In this document: one piece after another, positions 12,201 to 22,329 of the stretch
Layout: the number at the start of each line of letters is the position of its first letter
Position numbering within the stretch: the first letter of the stretch is position 1
Virus record (IMG/VR): IMGVR_UViG_3300042402_004112
Coordinates: 1 to 23,977 of that record
Source: a virus
Reading direction: 5' to 3' (one strand)
DNA: 23,977 bases
Notes under the pieces: generated by a model
Seen by the model: the letters and a program-made list of their open reading frames with translations, nothing else
Database searches by the model: none
Told to the model about the DNA's origin: nothing
Position numbers and translations under genes: made by a program

Positions 12201-15200
12201 CCCAGTAGGAATTAATACATTTTCAAATGCTATAACTTGCCCAGATCTACATAGATTTTCAAATAATGAAAAGGTAGTATACAGAAATTTGGGATCTTCT
12301 ATTTCAGGTCTTAGTACTAATATAAGTTATTTTGTTAATGTAATTGATAATTTCTCATTTTTCCTATCAACTAGCGTAAATTCTTATGCGGTAAATCTTA
12401 ATAGCATTGGTGTAGGAACTCATATTTTTCAGTATGAACCAATAACTGTAAAAATTGTAGGAAAAACACAAAATAACCAGGAAGCAAATATAGATCCAAT
12501 ATTCAGAGGTGAAATAGAATCTGTATATGTGTACAAGAATGGTACAAAATATGGATCTAAAGAAATTGTAAATTATAAGAAACTTCCAGAATATCAATTA
12601 GTAACTGGAAATTTTGCCCAGTTAACTCCAATTATTATTAATGGTAAAATTGAAAAGGTTATAGTTAATAATCCAGGAAAGGACTATTATTCAATCCCAG
12701 ATATTCAAGTTATTGGTGATGGAAACTTTGCGAAGTTGATCCCCATACTCCAAAACAATAGAATTATTGATGTTTTAATTTTAAACACAGGAAGTGGATA
12801 CTCTCAATCTGCAACTTCACTAATCGTAAAATCTGCGGGAAGTGGTGCAAATTTGGGAATTAATCTTCAAGAGTGGACAATAAACGAGGTTGAAAGATAC
12901 TTATCATCGTTGAATAAAGTTCAATCCGGAAATTTAACAGATTCTAGTGATTCATTCTTATCAAAAGGTTTGGTAGGTTTAAAGTATTCTCACCTATATC
13001 CACCAAGAAAACTAAGAGAAATATTAATAACTAAACAAATTGAAGGTGATCAAATTTCATATTCTAGAGATTTGGTCAGAAATAATGGGCAGGAAGTTAA
13101 TTCAAATATACACTCACCAATAATTGGATGGGCATATGATGGAAATCCAATTTATGGTCCATATGGATATGAATTCAAGGATGGAAGTGGTAGAATTAAA
13201 AGAATGGTTTCTGGATATAGAAAAATACAATCATCCGAAAGACCAAACTTTCCTGATGGATTTTTCGTAGAAGATTATGAGTATATTGGGTTTGAGAAAA
13301 CGCCAGATGCTGTAGCAAATTCTGATATTGTTCTAGATAAGTATAACGGTAGATTCTGCGTTACCCCAGAATATCCAAATGGAGTTTATGCATATTTCTG
13401 TACAATAGAAGAAACTGTTTTTGCTGATTTTTCGAATTATAGGAAACCACAGTTTCCGTATGTGATAGGAAATTTTTATCATTCTAAACCTATTGATTTT
13501 AATTTTGATTTTAATTCAAAGCAAAGTTTTATTGATATTAATTCAACAAATTGGATTAGAAATACATATCCCTATAATTTACAAGAATCGCATAGTAGAT
13601 ATGAATTTTTAGATTCTAAATTGAAAAAAGGAAATCTTTCAAAAATTATCTCCACTAAAAAGGGAGTAGTAGATAATATTGAAATTTTTTCTTCTGGAGA
13701 TAATTACACCGTAGGTGATCAAGTAATATTTGACACAAATGAGGGCCCTACATCTAAAGGGGCTTCAGCGATAGTTTCTGAAGTTGAGGGAAGAGAAGTT
13801 CTTAAAGTAAATCTTGATACTGAGACTACTCTTGATAATTTAGAATTTTACTTTTTACCTAAAGCAAGCAGTGGTCCTGGAGTTGTTTTAGGAATAACTT
13901 CATTTACCCACAAATTAGTTGATCAAACTGAAGTTCTAATTTCCGGAATGAAAGATTATTTAAATAATGAAAAAGATGATTTTATTGGAAAATTAATTTC
14001 AATAAAATCAAGTCAATTGGTGTTATCTTCAGATTTAGATACAGTTTCTAATACTGGTTTACAAACTTTCATCTATGTTGTTGGAAATTTAGATTTTCCA
14101 AATATTAAAGAAAATGATATTTTTGATATTGCTGATATAGAAAAAATAAAAGTTTTAAGAGTTGATAAATCACAATCCAGATTGTGGGTACTAAGAAATT
14201 ATAATGGATCTGGTGGTTTGGATAACCGTTTTAATAGTGGAACAATACTATTTGAAGATTCTTCTAAGTTTGAGTTTAGTGGATCTCTTATTCAGAATAG
14301 AGATTATAATATTCCTAGAACTCTTTATTTTAATCCCAATGAATCTTTGGGATTGGGAGTAACATTCTCATATAATCAAGAATATGGAACAACCATAACT
14401 TTTTCAAATCCAGGAGTTGGAGATACTCAAATTTTTGTAAGAACTCAACAAATATATTTGCCAAATCATGGATTATCAAATGGAACAAGGTTAATTTATT
14501 CATCCGAGGGATCAAATCCAATATCAATTTCAACTGACGGAGTTTCTTCTGGTCAACTTTTGGATAAAACTTTGGTTTATACAACTGTTTTCAATCCAAA
14601 CTTTATTGGAATATCAACAGTTCCCGTTGGAATATCTACATTAACTGGATTATATCAAAGTCCAAATTCTAGTGTTGGATTATTGTATTTTACAAATCCT
14701 GGAACCGGAAATGTTCACAGTTTTACGGCAAATAGTTTTGCCAAAAACAAAGGTAATATTTCAAACAATATTATAAAGGTAACACTAAAGGAAGAGCATA
14801 ATTTAAATAAATTTGATTCTATTAGATTAGAAATATTCTCCGGTATAGGAGTAACTCATAAAGCGTATTACAATAACGCAAACAGAAGAATTGTATTTAA
14901 TAAAAAATCTTTCACATCTTCAAATGTTTCTGTTGAAAATAATTTAATTAACATCGTTAATCATGGATACTATAGTGGACAAAAAGTAATATACAAATCT
15001 TCAACTCCAGGTAATTTTACTGACGATAAAATTTATTATGTTTTTGTATCGGACTTTGATAATATTGGACTCTCCCAAAATTATTCAGATTCAATTTCAT
15101 TTATACCAAATTTGATTAATATAACTTCCGCTGTGGGTGGTGAGTTATATTCAATAAATCCAAAAATTGAAGTTGAAAGAAATCAAACAGTAACTTTTGA

Positions 15201-18200
15201 TCTTTCAGATAGTTCATTGGCATTTACTAGAAATGGTGAATCATATCCAGCATTTAAATTGAATTTCTACAAAGATAATAATTTTTCAGATTTATTAGAA
15301 AGCACTGAAGGATTTAAAGGTTATAATATTTCTGGATTCGGAACTGTTGGAATAACAAGTACATCTAATGTATCTTTTACAATAAACGATCTTTGGCCAG
15401 AAACTGTTTATTATAAGTTTGATATTGACAATGTAAGTATTATTCCAGATCAAAAAAGAGGATTAGTTGTTGATAATGAAGTAGTCGGATTCAATCAATT
15501 ATCAATTCTAAAAAACAAATATAGTGATTCATATAGTATCATTGGAATTGCCACCACATCCTTTAATATTTCATCCAAACAAATTTCAAAACCATTTGAA
15601 TATAATGAAAACAATTCTTCAATAAAATATTATTTAAGATCAATTTCAGATTCTGGAAAAATATCATCTATAACAATAAAGGACAGAGGTTTAGGTTATA
15701 AGTCCTTACCAGGAATATCATCTGTTAGTTCAAAAAATGATGAAATCAGAATTACACCAATTTTGTTTAGTTCAAGTAAATCAATTGGTGAAGTTAATAA
15801 AATAGACATTAAAAATATAGGATCTGATTTTTACTGCGATAATAGTTTAAGACCTACAGCAAAACTTCCTGAATTACTAAAACTAGAACCTTTTAGTTCT
15901 TTTGATAAAATTGATGTAACTTATTCCGGTAAAAATTACATATTACCACCAAAGTTAATTGTTTTTGATGGATTAACTGATGAATTGGCAGAAGAGGTTA
16001 GTTTAGAATATAATCTTGAAGATTCTACTGTCAATATTCTAAAAAATAGTAATGGTTTATATAACAAAACACCAAGAATAGTTCCAACAAGTAATACCAA
16101 TGGCGTAAGTATAAAAAATATTTCTTATAATCCTTCAAACAGTGATGTTACCGTATTTTTAAATGTAGGATTTTCCCTTAATTCTAATCCATTCCCATTT
16201 GGAGTTGGAGATAAAATTTTAATAGAGAATGTAAGTGTTGGTATAGGAACAGAGAATTCTTTAGGTGAATTTGAATTTATTCAAACTGGTAAAGGGTATG
16301 ATTCGAAAGAATATAACTATGATTTATTCACAATAAAGAGTGTTGACGAAAATTATGGTGGAACAGGGTCAGTCACCTTTAACATCAAAAATTTCTTGAA
16401 AAATAGCGAAGTTCCTGGAACTTTTAACGATGAATTTTCACAATCAGCAATTGTTGTTCCGGAAAAATATTTCCCAGTTTTTGATATAAAACTCAAAAAG
16501 AATTCCTATATTTTAGGAGAAACTGTAGAAACTGAGTCTTCAAGTGGAGTTGTTGAGAACTGGGATCCAGTAAATGAAATTCTAACAGTATCTACAATAG
16601 ATACTTTTAAGGAAAATCAAATTATCACCGGAAATACAACATCATCTACAGCAACCATAACAAGAGTTACCAGTTTTGATGTAACATACGTAGTTGGTTC
16701 TTCTGCAGTTGTCAATGAAAAGTGGCAAAATGAAAGTGGATTCTTAAATAATTCTTTCCAAAAAACTCCCGATAATGATTATTATCAATATTTTTCATAC
16801 TCATTGAAAAGTAAAAAGCAATTTGCTGAGTGGGAAAGTTCTGTAAGTAAGTTAAATCATATTGCCGGATTTAAAAAATTTGCTGATTTATCTGTAGAAT
16901 CTGAACTTGAAACTGCAGATCGTATTGTTCCAGACTTACCATTAGTTTCCGAATTTTCTGTAGTTTCCGATTTTATCGAATTTATTGATCTAAATTGTTA
17001 TAACTATTTTGACATTGTTTCCGAAAATACATACTTACTTTCAAATATTATAGTTTCCGATGAAGTAACATTCGAAAATAATGAAATTCAAGATTACATA
17101 GAATCTATAGGAAACAGAGTTCTTTTAATAGATGATATAAGCCCACAATTCAATAATAGTCCAAGAAGTACTCCATACAGTATTGTTGATACATTTGATA
17201 TTTTATCAACAAACTATAAAAAATATTTTGCATATGTTAAAGATAAAAGATTTGGGGTAGATAGACAATTCTCAATCATATCTTTAATTAATGATGACAA
17301 TTCTGGATTTGTAAATGAGTATGGAACTGTAGACTCTTATTATCAACTCGGAAGTTTTGATTTTTCAGTCTCCGAAGAAATTGGAAATTTGGAATTTTAT
17401 CCAGTAAACTTCCAAGCAAATGACTTTGATGTATCTCTAGTATCATTTGATTTACTTAGCGATTCTATAGGTATTTCCACACAAAATATAGGAAACATAG
17501 CATCAATAATATCAAATACAAAACAAGTTTCTGCTGGAATAGGAACAACTACAGTTTCTATTGTTGGAATTTCATCAACCAATAGAACTTCAAAAATACT
17601 TATTTCTCTAAAGTCTGATGATGAAACTTTAGTTGAATGTAATGAATTAACCATCATGGTAGATAATGTCTATAATCCTATTATTTTGGATTATGGTCAT
17701 CTATCTAATAATAATTCAGCATCAATTTTGAATACCGGAAGTTATAATGTATATTATGACAGTCCAACACAAAAGATTTTGGTTGATTTGACAGCAAATG
17801 TTTCAATATCTTCAACAATTAAAGTTACAACAACTTCAATATCACTTTCTTCCACTGGAACAGCATCTTCAGAGTCTGTTTTAGATAATTCAAAGGTATT
17901 TTCATCTTTCTGTGGAATAGCATCTACTTCATCACCGGGAATAACTACAATTTCATCCTATCCGCTTTCTTATGCTGCTTCATATCACATAGTTTCGATT
18001 GCGGATACTATTGGTAATAGATATCAAACTTCAGAAGTTAATCTTTTGAATGATGGAAGTGAGGGTTATATCGTTGAGTATGGAACACTACAAAGTGGGG
18101 ATACCTTATGCTCTTTTGGATCTACAATAGTAGGATCAAATGTTTCTTTATGCGTAACTCCAATAGCAAATACCTCTCTTGAGGTTAGGGTCTTTACACT

Positions 18201-21200
18201 TTCACAAGGATTAAGAAATCCATTAATTAGTGATAATGTTATTGAAATTGGAAATTCTTCTATAAATTCTTCCGAAGGTGAATATTTTGGTACGGAAAGG
18301 GAAATTACGAAGGATTTTGAACTTTTATATGAAGATAATCCAATATTTGAAAGAGTTTTTGATGGCACTGATAATGCAGTAATCAATTTGGTTGATGACC
18401 AATTTGACTTCAATTTCCACTACTTTAATAGTGGTGAAGAAATTTCATATGATTTTACTTTTGGATCACCAATAGGAATTGCAACTACGACTATTTCTGG
18501 AATAGGAACTACTGATAAATTGCCATCAAAGTTGTTTGTAGTAAAAATTAATGAAAGGTCAATTCAGGTAGCGGCAACTGCGGAAGAGTCTTTGAGATTT
18601 AGTCCAAATGTTTTATCATTAACTTCTGTCGGAATTGGAACAGTTCACAAATTAACATCAACATATCAAAATAACAAATCTCTAATTTGTTTGGATAATA
18701 TAGTTCAAACTCCGATTGTTTCCACTTCTTCAACAACTATACTTTCTTCTAATATAGAAATTAGAGATGTTAAAATTGAAGTTAATGATCCTACAGATTT
18801 TATTGCCGCAGATTTTGTAAAAATTGACAATGAAATTCTAAAAATTAGAGCGGTTGGAATTGGCAGCACAAATACGTTATTGGTGGATAGAAATGTTCTG
18901 GGAAGCAACATATCAACACACTCATCAAACTCTCTAGTCACAAAAATCTCCGGAAATTATAATATTGTTGGAAATAGAGTTTACTTCCAAGATCCTCCAT
19001 ATGGTAAAATACCAGAAAGTGATCCAAATGGATCTCCGGATAATTTTGATTGGACTGGAATATCTTCAAGTTCAAGTTTCCATGGAAGAGTATTTTTAAG
19101 AAATTCTGCAATAGGTTCTACTCAAGAAACATATACTACAAACTACATATTTGATGATATTTCCAATCAATTTACAGGTATAAAAGAAGAATTTATATTG
19201 AAAGTTGGTGGCCAAAATGCAACTGGTCTATCGACGAGTAATGTTGTAGTTCTGATAAAGGATATATTCCAAATACCACAAAAAACTGAAATATTTGATC
19301 CTAGAGGAAATTATAGAGTTGTTGGAACTTCACAAACAACAACATTGTTATTTGATAAATTGGGAACAGAACAAAATCCAATTGATATCAATGTAACAAA
19401 TATTCCGGTTGGTGGAGTAATTGTATCTGTTTCATCTACAGGTGGATTTGGATATCAACCTCTCATTGCTGCCGGTGCTACTGCTGTAGTCTCCTCATCT
19501 GGAACTATCCAAGGTCTTGTGATTGGAAACACTGGTTCTGGATATAGAAAATCCTCAAAATATGAAGTTACAACAAAGGTAAGTCAATCGGTTAGTGCTG
19601 GATCGACAACTATTTTTATTGATGATAGAAATTCAGTATTTAAAAAACTTCAATATTCCAATAGCAATACTATCAGTATTGGATCTGCAATTAAAAATCA
19701 ATCTATTGTAGGATTTGGTACAAATTATGTTCTAATTGGAACTGGATCAACTGTTAATGTTGCCATAGCTAATACAACTAGCGTAACAGTATCTCTGAAT
19801 AATCCAAAATCTTCTTTAATTGATATTGGAATAGTTACTTCAAGATCTTTAGTAAAACCCACACATCTTGGATTCACAACTTCAGTTGGTGGATATATCT
19901 CAAGCGATATTAATATAACAAATCCAGGTTCTTCTTATACCAATTTCCCAACAAAATATACTACAACCACCTCTTCAATAGTTTCAATAGGTAGCACTGT
20001 TATTCCACTAACATCCTTAAGTGGTATAGTTGTTGGTGATTATATTGGAATAGGGACTCTTATTCAGCTAGCGGAAATTGTTGGGATTGGATCAACATCG
20101 GTTTTAGTATCAACATCAAGCACATCATCGTATCAAATAGCATCATCAACATCGGTAAAAATCAAAGAATTTGCCCCACCAGTAATTATTTTCGAGTCTC
20201 CCCTCCCCTATTCAAATATACCATTAAAATATAGTGCGAGTTCACCAAGTGGTGTGGGGATTGGAACAAATGCTTACATTAATATTGAAATGGGTCAAGA
20301 TAGAATACTAGAGTTTGATCTATCTAATTCCGGAAGTGGATATAAAAAAGGAGATATTTTAACAGTATCGACTGATGTTGATAATTTGTTGGGAATTTCA
20401 ACAGATCCATCAAAATCTTTTGTAGAATTCAAAATTACTGTAGACCAAATTTATAATGATAAGTTTTCCGCATGGTCCGTTGGTGATATTGATATCTTAG
20501 ATCCTTTTGATGAATTATTTGATGGATCTAGAACTAGATTTTCATTGAAATTGGACGGTAGCACTGTAGCAATTCGATCAGTAAAGGGATCAAATATCGA
20601 TATTCAATCAACATTATTAATTGTAATCAATGATGTAATACAAATTCCAGGAGAATCTTATACTTTTACTGGCGGTAGCACCATAAGATTTAAAGAAGCT
20701 CCAAAATTTGGAGATAAGTCTTACATTTTATTCTATAAAGGAACATCTTCAGTAGATACCGCATTTATTGATATACTAGAAACTATAAAAATTGGGGACG
20801 ATATTATAATTACCAGTGATGATATCAATCTGAAACAGAAAAAAAGAGGAATTTCTAATATAATATCATCAGACCGCGCTTTAACCACTTTATATTCTGG
20901 AGTTGGTATAAATTCATCTGTTTCTAGACCTGTTATTTGGTGTAAGCAAACCGAGGATAGAATTATAAATGGTAATAAAATCTTTAAAGACAGAGATTCT
21001 TATGAACCACTAATTACACCGTCAACAAATATTATACAAACAGTTGGAATTGGTTCTACAGAAATATTTGTTGAATCTATTCGCAATTTATTCAATTCCG
21101 AAAAAGAAAACACATTATCAAGTTATACCAATAAAATAGAAATAACATCAGCAAATGTTTTAGTTTCAGCATCGGCAACATGTAATGTATCATCTTCCGG

Positions 21201-22329
21201 AACCATAACATCATTCAACATCAATAATGCTGGATCGGGTTATGAGATTGCTCCATCCGTAACAATACAAAATCCAATTGGTATAGGATCAACACTCAAA
21301 GCAACAGCAACAGCAACAATATCTGGGGGAGTAGTTAATTCCATAACAGTTACAAATCCTGGATTTGGGTACACATATGGACCAATATCTGGTATTAAAC
21401 TAATATCCAATGGATCTGGATTCCCACCGGGAATAAGCACGGCAAAACAAAATAATATTTACTATAAAGCAAGATTAAAATCTTCAACTGGAATAGGTGA
21501 TGGGGCAACAGTAAATATTGGAATTGAACAGAATAATATCAACTATATTGAAATAATTGACAAAGGAAATGGATATATTGTTGGAGATGAAATTTTTATC
21601 GACCAATTCGATAATAAGAATCTAACCAATGATCTTAGAAATACTCTCCTTACACAAAATATTATTTTCAGAGTTACATCTGTAGATCCTCCTCTTGTAT
21701 TGATATCACCACCAACACTAAAAACCGAATCTATTAGTAATGTCACATATGAAGGTGATTATGGGCAGGTTGTTGGAATTGGATCAACCGGAGCATATTT
21801 CTATATGGACTTCTTTATTCCTTATGATTCCGCATTAAGAGATAGTAACAGTCCTATTTCAATAAGTGGTATTCAAACTGGATATTATTTTACTATTAGA
21901 AATTCCAATATTGGAAATGGATCAATTTCACTAAAAAATGACGGATCTTTGATTGGAGTTGGAACCACTTGCTTTGATAACATATATCAAGTATATGAAA
22001 AATCTCTATTAGAAAGAGATATTCCTGGAATTGGAGTCACATATGTTTCTAGGATTAAAACCCGAGTTCAAGATTTAGTGGCAGTTGCATTGCCAGATAT
22101 AGCATCATTTGATGCGACTGATATCACTTTTGATTCCACCTTATATACATTTGATAATCTTGGATTCGATACTAGAATATTTGGTCAATATAGTTGGGGA
22201 AGAATTTTGGTTCCTGAAAGAAAAAATCCAGTCGAATTTATCGCATATACGACTAATGGAGTTTCTGGATTAACAACAAACTCATCTGTCGAGAGATTTA
22301 ATCCTCTCAGATACAGAAACTACATATAA
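9292..22329 (+). CDS. Giant baseplate wedge protein, gp7 position
   Basis: A 4345-residue protein (about 480 kDa) read without interruption. Position after 25 and 6 is that of T4 gp7 (1032 residues), so a wedge role is likely. The gene name itself is not proven. The N-terminal 240 residues contain a tail-protein-like segment, IKQIRDFYTTKGTDESFRIL (194-213) and on to 232. A YHYH-like region occupies about 1274-1375, with GWAYDGNPIYGPYGY and a closing GVYAYFCTI. The rest is beta-rich and repetitive: G-x-G-Y-x-x-x-P units, HGxxxGxxVxY...YYV units and many GIGST/GIGT units after residue 2745. Residues about 2540-2740 (including IESIGNRVLLIDDISPQF) and the C-terminal 85 residues resemble segments of other cyanophage giant structural proteins. 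The composition is AT-rich and rich in Asn, Ser, Ile and Gly. A role in adsorption or as a wedge extension is possible. Confidence 0.75.
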   Translation: MQNTRIKLSTVLENLLPGFIKESFPLVEEFFKEYYNSLEGRGLTLDVLQNIDQYLKIDNISNLDEDILLEQELSVFETDITVSGGFKLPNTYGVIQIDDEIILYKSKKYNIGTNTHTLKDCYRGFSGITSFREDTKDDYLEFKSSQIDSHNINSQVKNLSNSILSEFFKKVKIQFAPGFENESLYKDLDQNLFIKQIRDFYTTKGTDESFRILFKALYNEKVEIIKPQDFLLIPSNSEYRISKNFVVEEISGDITKIEGRTIYQEKTEISDVASAVVNRVQLIERNGKKFYILSVDFDYDRDINVRGTTFGSFIIGPKTTITKTVNLGDFNICVDSTVGFPKTPSELLVKIDENISYTTFYGLTNNNQFLSTTPFPSVLNPGTEVYYNKFCKSSYLDDDDNENEVLFRITGVLSDLEIGETFNLIENSSVQFKTLGKSEEDNFLANNWIFNLPVLYDIKSITLSNVSSGTYVYNVEVYNKNILKTGDLITLISSTPTTYNIDLPITVNGDYTFIFSYSPEEGEPPLNLNLTYKVRRNIKNFKYFVDSLATIDNDIYNSDVQNVYYGKNSDEIYIATNSIPNYRNDSINPKSSLVNLIFNSRVIEVDNPINSSLKDKVLDFGSQNPHPFITGDEIFYSVGSDSFGAGLNLNQNTPYYVKKINDTQIKIAVSRSNINTESYFDLKITEDSNEGAFFDKGHRIGKFLPRSIIDLDGKIVAQGILDYNPIVRKIQKPVKDENSYETKIGQTGIFINGTELTNYKSSDKFYYNKIQSITPISSGINYDVINSPQLVITDSEGSGCQAYPIISGKLSDFRVLQNAFNYLEIPTIQISGGNGSGADTKVILESYEYSVNFDSSPTSGLINLTTGTIGFSTNHNFYDGEEVFYELKPGAFPISGLEESAKYYVGVISPQSLRLYSNKTDSLRKLNQVIFSDFGVGTNSLRSSELKNKINSITILSGGSNYSNKKVFVDPVGINTFSNAITCPDLHRFSNNEKVVYRNLGSSISGLSTNISYFVNVIDNFSFFLSTSVNSYAVNLNSIGVGTHIFQYEPITVKIVGKTQNNQEANIDPIFRGEIESVYVYKNGTKYGSKEIVNYKKLPEYQLVTGNFAQLTPIIINGKIEKVIVNNPGKDYYSIPDIQVIGDGNFAKLIPILQNNRIIDVLILNTGSGYSQSATSLIVKSAGSGANLGINLQEWTINEVERYLSSLNKVQSGNLTDSSDSFLSKGLVGLKYSHLYPPRKLREILITKQIEGDQISYSRDLVRNNGQEVNSNIHSPIIGWAYDGNPIYGPYGYEFKDGSGRIKRMVSGYRKIQSSERPNFPDGFFVEDYEYIGFEKTPDAVANSDIVLDKYNGRFCVTPEYPNGVYAYFCTIEETVFADFSNYRKPQFPYVIGNFYHSKPIDFNFDFNSKQSFIDINSTNWIRNTYPYNLQESHSRYEFLDSKLKKGNLSKIISTKKGVVDNIEIFSSGDNYTVGDQVIFDTNEGPTSKGASAIVSEVEGREVLKVNLDTETTLDNLEFYFLPKASSGPGVVLGITSFTHKLVDQTEVLISGMKDYLNNEKDDFIGKLISIKSSQLVLSSDLDTVSNTGLQTFIYVVGNLDFPNIKENDIFDIADIEKIKVLRVDKSQSRLWVLRNYNGSGGLDNRFNSGTILFEDSSKFEFSGSLIQNRDYNIPRTLYFNPNESLGLGVTFSYNQEYGTTITFSNPGVGDTQIFVRTQQIYLPNHGLSNGTRLIYSSEGSNPISISTDGVSSGQLLDKTLVYTTVFNPNFIGISTVPVGISTLTGLYQSPNSSVGLLYFTNPGTGNVHSFTANSFAKNKGNISNNIIKVTLKEEHNLNKFDSIRLEIFSGIGVTHKAYYNNANRRIVFNKKSFTSSNVSVENNLINIVNHGYYSGQKVIYKSSTPGNFTDDKIYYVFVSDFDNIGLSQNYSDSISFIPNLINITSAVGGELYSINPKIEVERNQTVTFDLSDSSLAFTRNGESYPAFKLNFYKDNNFSDLLESTEGFKGYNISGFGTVGITSTSNVSFTINDLWPETVYYKFDIDNVSIIPDQKRGLVVDNEVVGFNQLSILKNKYSDSYSIIGIATTSFNISSKQISKPFEYNENNSSIKYYLRSISDSGKISSITIKDRGLGYKSLPGISSVSSKNDEIRITPILFSSSKSIGEVNKIDIKNIGSDFYCDNSLRPTAKLPELLKLEPFSSFDKIDVTYSGKNYILPPKLIVFDGLTDELAEEVSLEYNLEDSTVNILKNSNGLYNKTPRIVPTSNTNGVSIKNISYNPSNSDVTVFLNVGFSLNSNPFPFGVGDKILIENVSVGIGTENSLGEFEFIQTGKGYDSKEYNYDLFTIKSVDENYGGTGSVTFNIKNFLKNSEVPGTFNDEFSQSAIVVPEKYFPVFDIKLKKNSYILGETVETESSSGVVENWDPVNEILTVSTIDTFKENQIITGNTTSSTATITRVTSFDVTYVVGSSAVVNEKWQNESGFLNNSFQKTPDNDYYQYFSYSLKSKKQFAEWESSVSKLNHIAGFKKFADLSVESELETADRIVPDLPLVSEFSVVSDFIEFIDLNCYNYFDIVSENTYLLSNIIVSDEVTFENNEIQDYIESIGNRVLLIDDISPQFNNSPRSTPYSIVDTFDILSTNYKKYFAYVKDKRFGVDRQFSIISLINDDNSGFVNEYGTVDSYYQLGSFDFSVSEEIGNLEFYPVNFQANDFDVSLVSFDLLSDSIGISTQNIGNIASIISNTKQVSAGIGTTTVSIVGISSTNRTSKILISLKSDDETLVECNELTIMVDNVYNPIILDYGHLSNNNSASILNTGSYNVYYDSPTQKILVDLTANVSISSTIKVTTTSISLSSTGTASSESVLDNSKVFSSFCGIASTSSPGITTISSYPLSYAASYHIVSIADTIGNRYQTSEVNLLNDGSEGYIVEYGTLQSGDTLCSFGSTIVGSNVSLCVTPIANTSLEVRVFTLSQGLRNPLISDNVIEIGNSSINSSEGEYFGTEREITKDFELLYEDNPIFERVFDGTDNAVINLVDDQFDFNFHYFNSGEEISYDFTFGSPIGIATTTISGIGTTDKLPSKLFVVKINERSIQVAATAEESLRFSPNVLSLTSVGIGTVHKLTSTYQNNKSLICLDNIVQTPIVSTSSTTILSSNIEIRDVKIEVNDPTDFIAADFVKIDNEILKIRAVGIGSTNTLLVDRNVLGSNISTHSSNSLVTKISGNYNIVGNRVYFQDPPYGKIPESDPNGSPDNFDWTGISSSSSFHGRVFLRNSAIGSTQETYTTNYIFDDISNQFTGIKEEFILKVGGQNATGLSTSNVVVLIKDIFQIPQKTEIFDPRGNYRVVGTSQTTTLLFDKLGTEQNPIDINVTNIPVGGVIVSVSSTGGFGYQPLIAAGATAVVSSSGTIQGLVIGNTGSGYRKSSKYEVTTKVSQSVSAGSTTIFIDDRNSVFKKLQYSNSNTISIGSAIKNQSIVGFGTNYVLIGTGSTVNVAIANTTSVTVSLNNPKSSLIDIGIVTSRSLVKPTHLGFTTSVGGYISSDINITNPGSSYTNFPTKYTTTTSSIVSIGSTVIPLTSLSGIVVGDYIGIGTLIQLAEIVGIGSTSVLVSTSSTSSYQIASSTSVKIKEFAPPVIIFESPLPYSNIPLKYSASSPSGVGIGTNAYINIEMGQDRILEFDLSNSGSGYKKGDILTVSTDVDNLLGISTDPSKSFVEFKITVDQIYNDKFSAWSVGDIDILDPFDELFDGSRTRFSLKLDGSTVAIRSVKGSNIDIQSTLLIVINDVIQIPGESYTFTGGSTIRFKEAPKFGDKSYILFYKGTSSVDTAFIDILETIKIGDDIIITSDDINLKQKKRGISNIISSDRALTTLYSGVGINSSVSRPVIWCKQTEDRIINGNKIFKDRDSYEPLITPSTNIIQTVGIGSTEIFVESIRNLFNSEKENTLSSYTNKIEITSANVLVSASATCNVSSSGTITSFNINNAGSGYEIAPSVTIQNPIGIGSTLKATATATISGGVVNSITVTNPGFGYTYGPISGIKLISNGSGFPPGISTAKQNNIYYKARLKSSTGIGDGATVNIGIEQNNINYIEIIDKGNGYIVGDEIFIDQFDNKNLTNDLRNTLLTQNIIFRVTSVDPPLVLISPPTLKTESISNVTYEGDYGQVVGIGSTGAYFYMDFFIPYDSALRDSNSPISISGIQTGYYFTIRNSNIGNGSISLKNDGSLIGVGTTCFDNIYQVYEKSLLERDIPGIGVTYVSRIKTRVQDLVAVALPDIASFDATDITFDSTLYTFDNLGFDTRIFGQYSWGRILVPERKNPVEFIAYTTNGVSGLTTNSSVERFNPLRYRNYI
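11620..21600 (+). repeat. G-x-G-Y protein repeats inside the giant gene
   Basis: At least 16 degenerate copies of a unit built like hydrophobic-x-x-x-G-x-x-Y-x-x-x-P/G-x-hydrophobic. Approximate residues are 779, 958, 1126, 1165, 1468, 2132, 2175, 2211, 2332, 3383, 3414, 3544, 3680, 3980, 4022 and 4091. Examples are NTGSGYSQSA, NPGSSYTNFP, NAGSGYEIAPS and NPGFGYTYGP. The copies differ too much at DNA level to recombine easily. They probably form repeated small beta domains along a rod. Confidence 0.6.

Noticed and set aside
9292-22329. Fusion or assembly error making the 4345-residue frame
   Set aside because: The frame has uniform AT-rich composition and steady repeat style from end to end, with fitting N- and C-terminal segments. 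An error would more likely break such a long frame.
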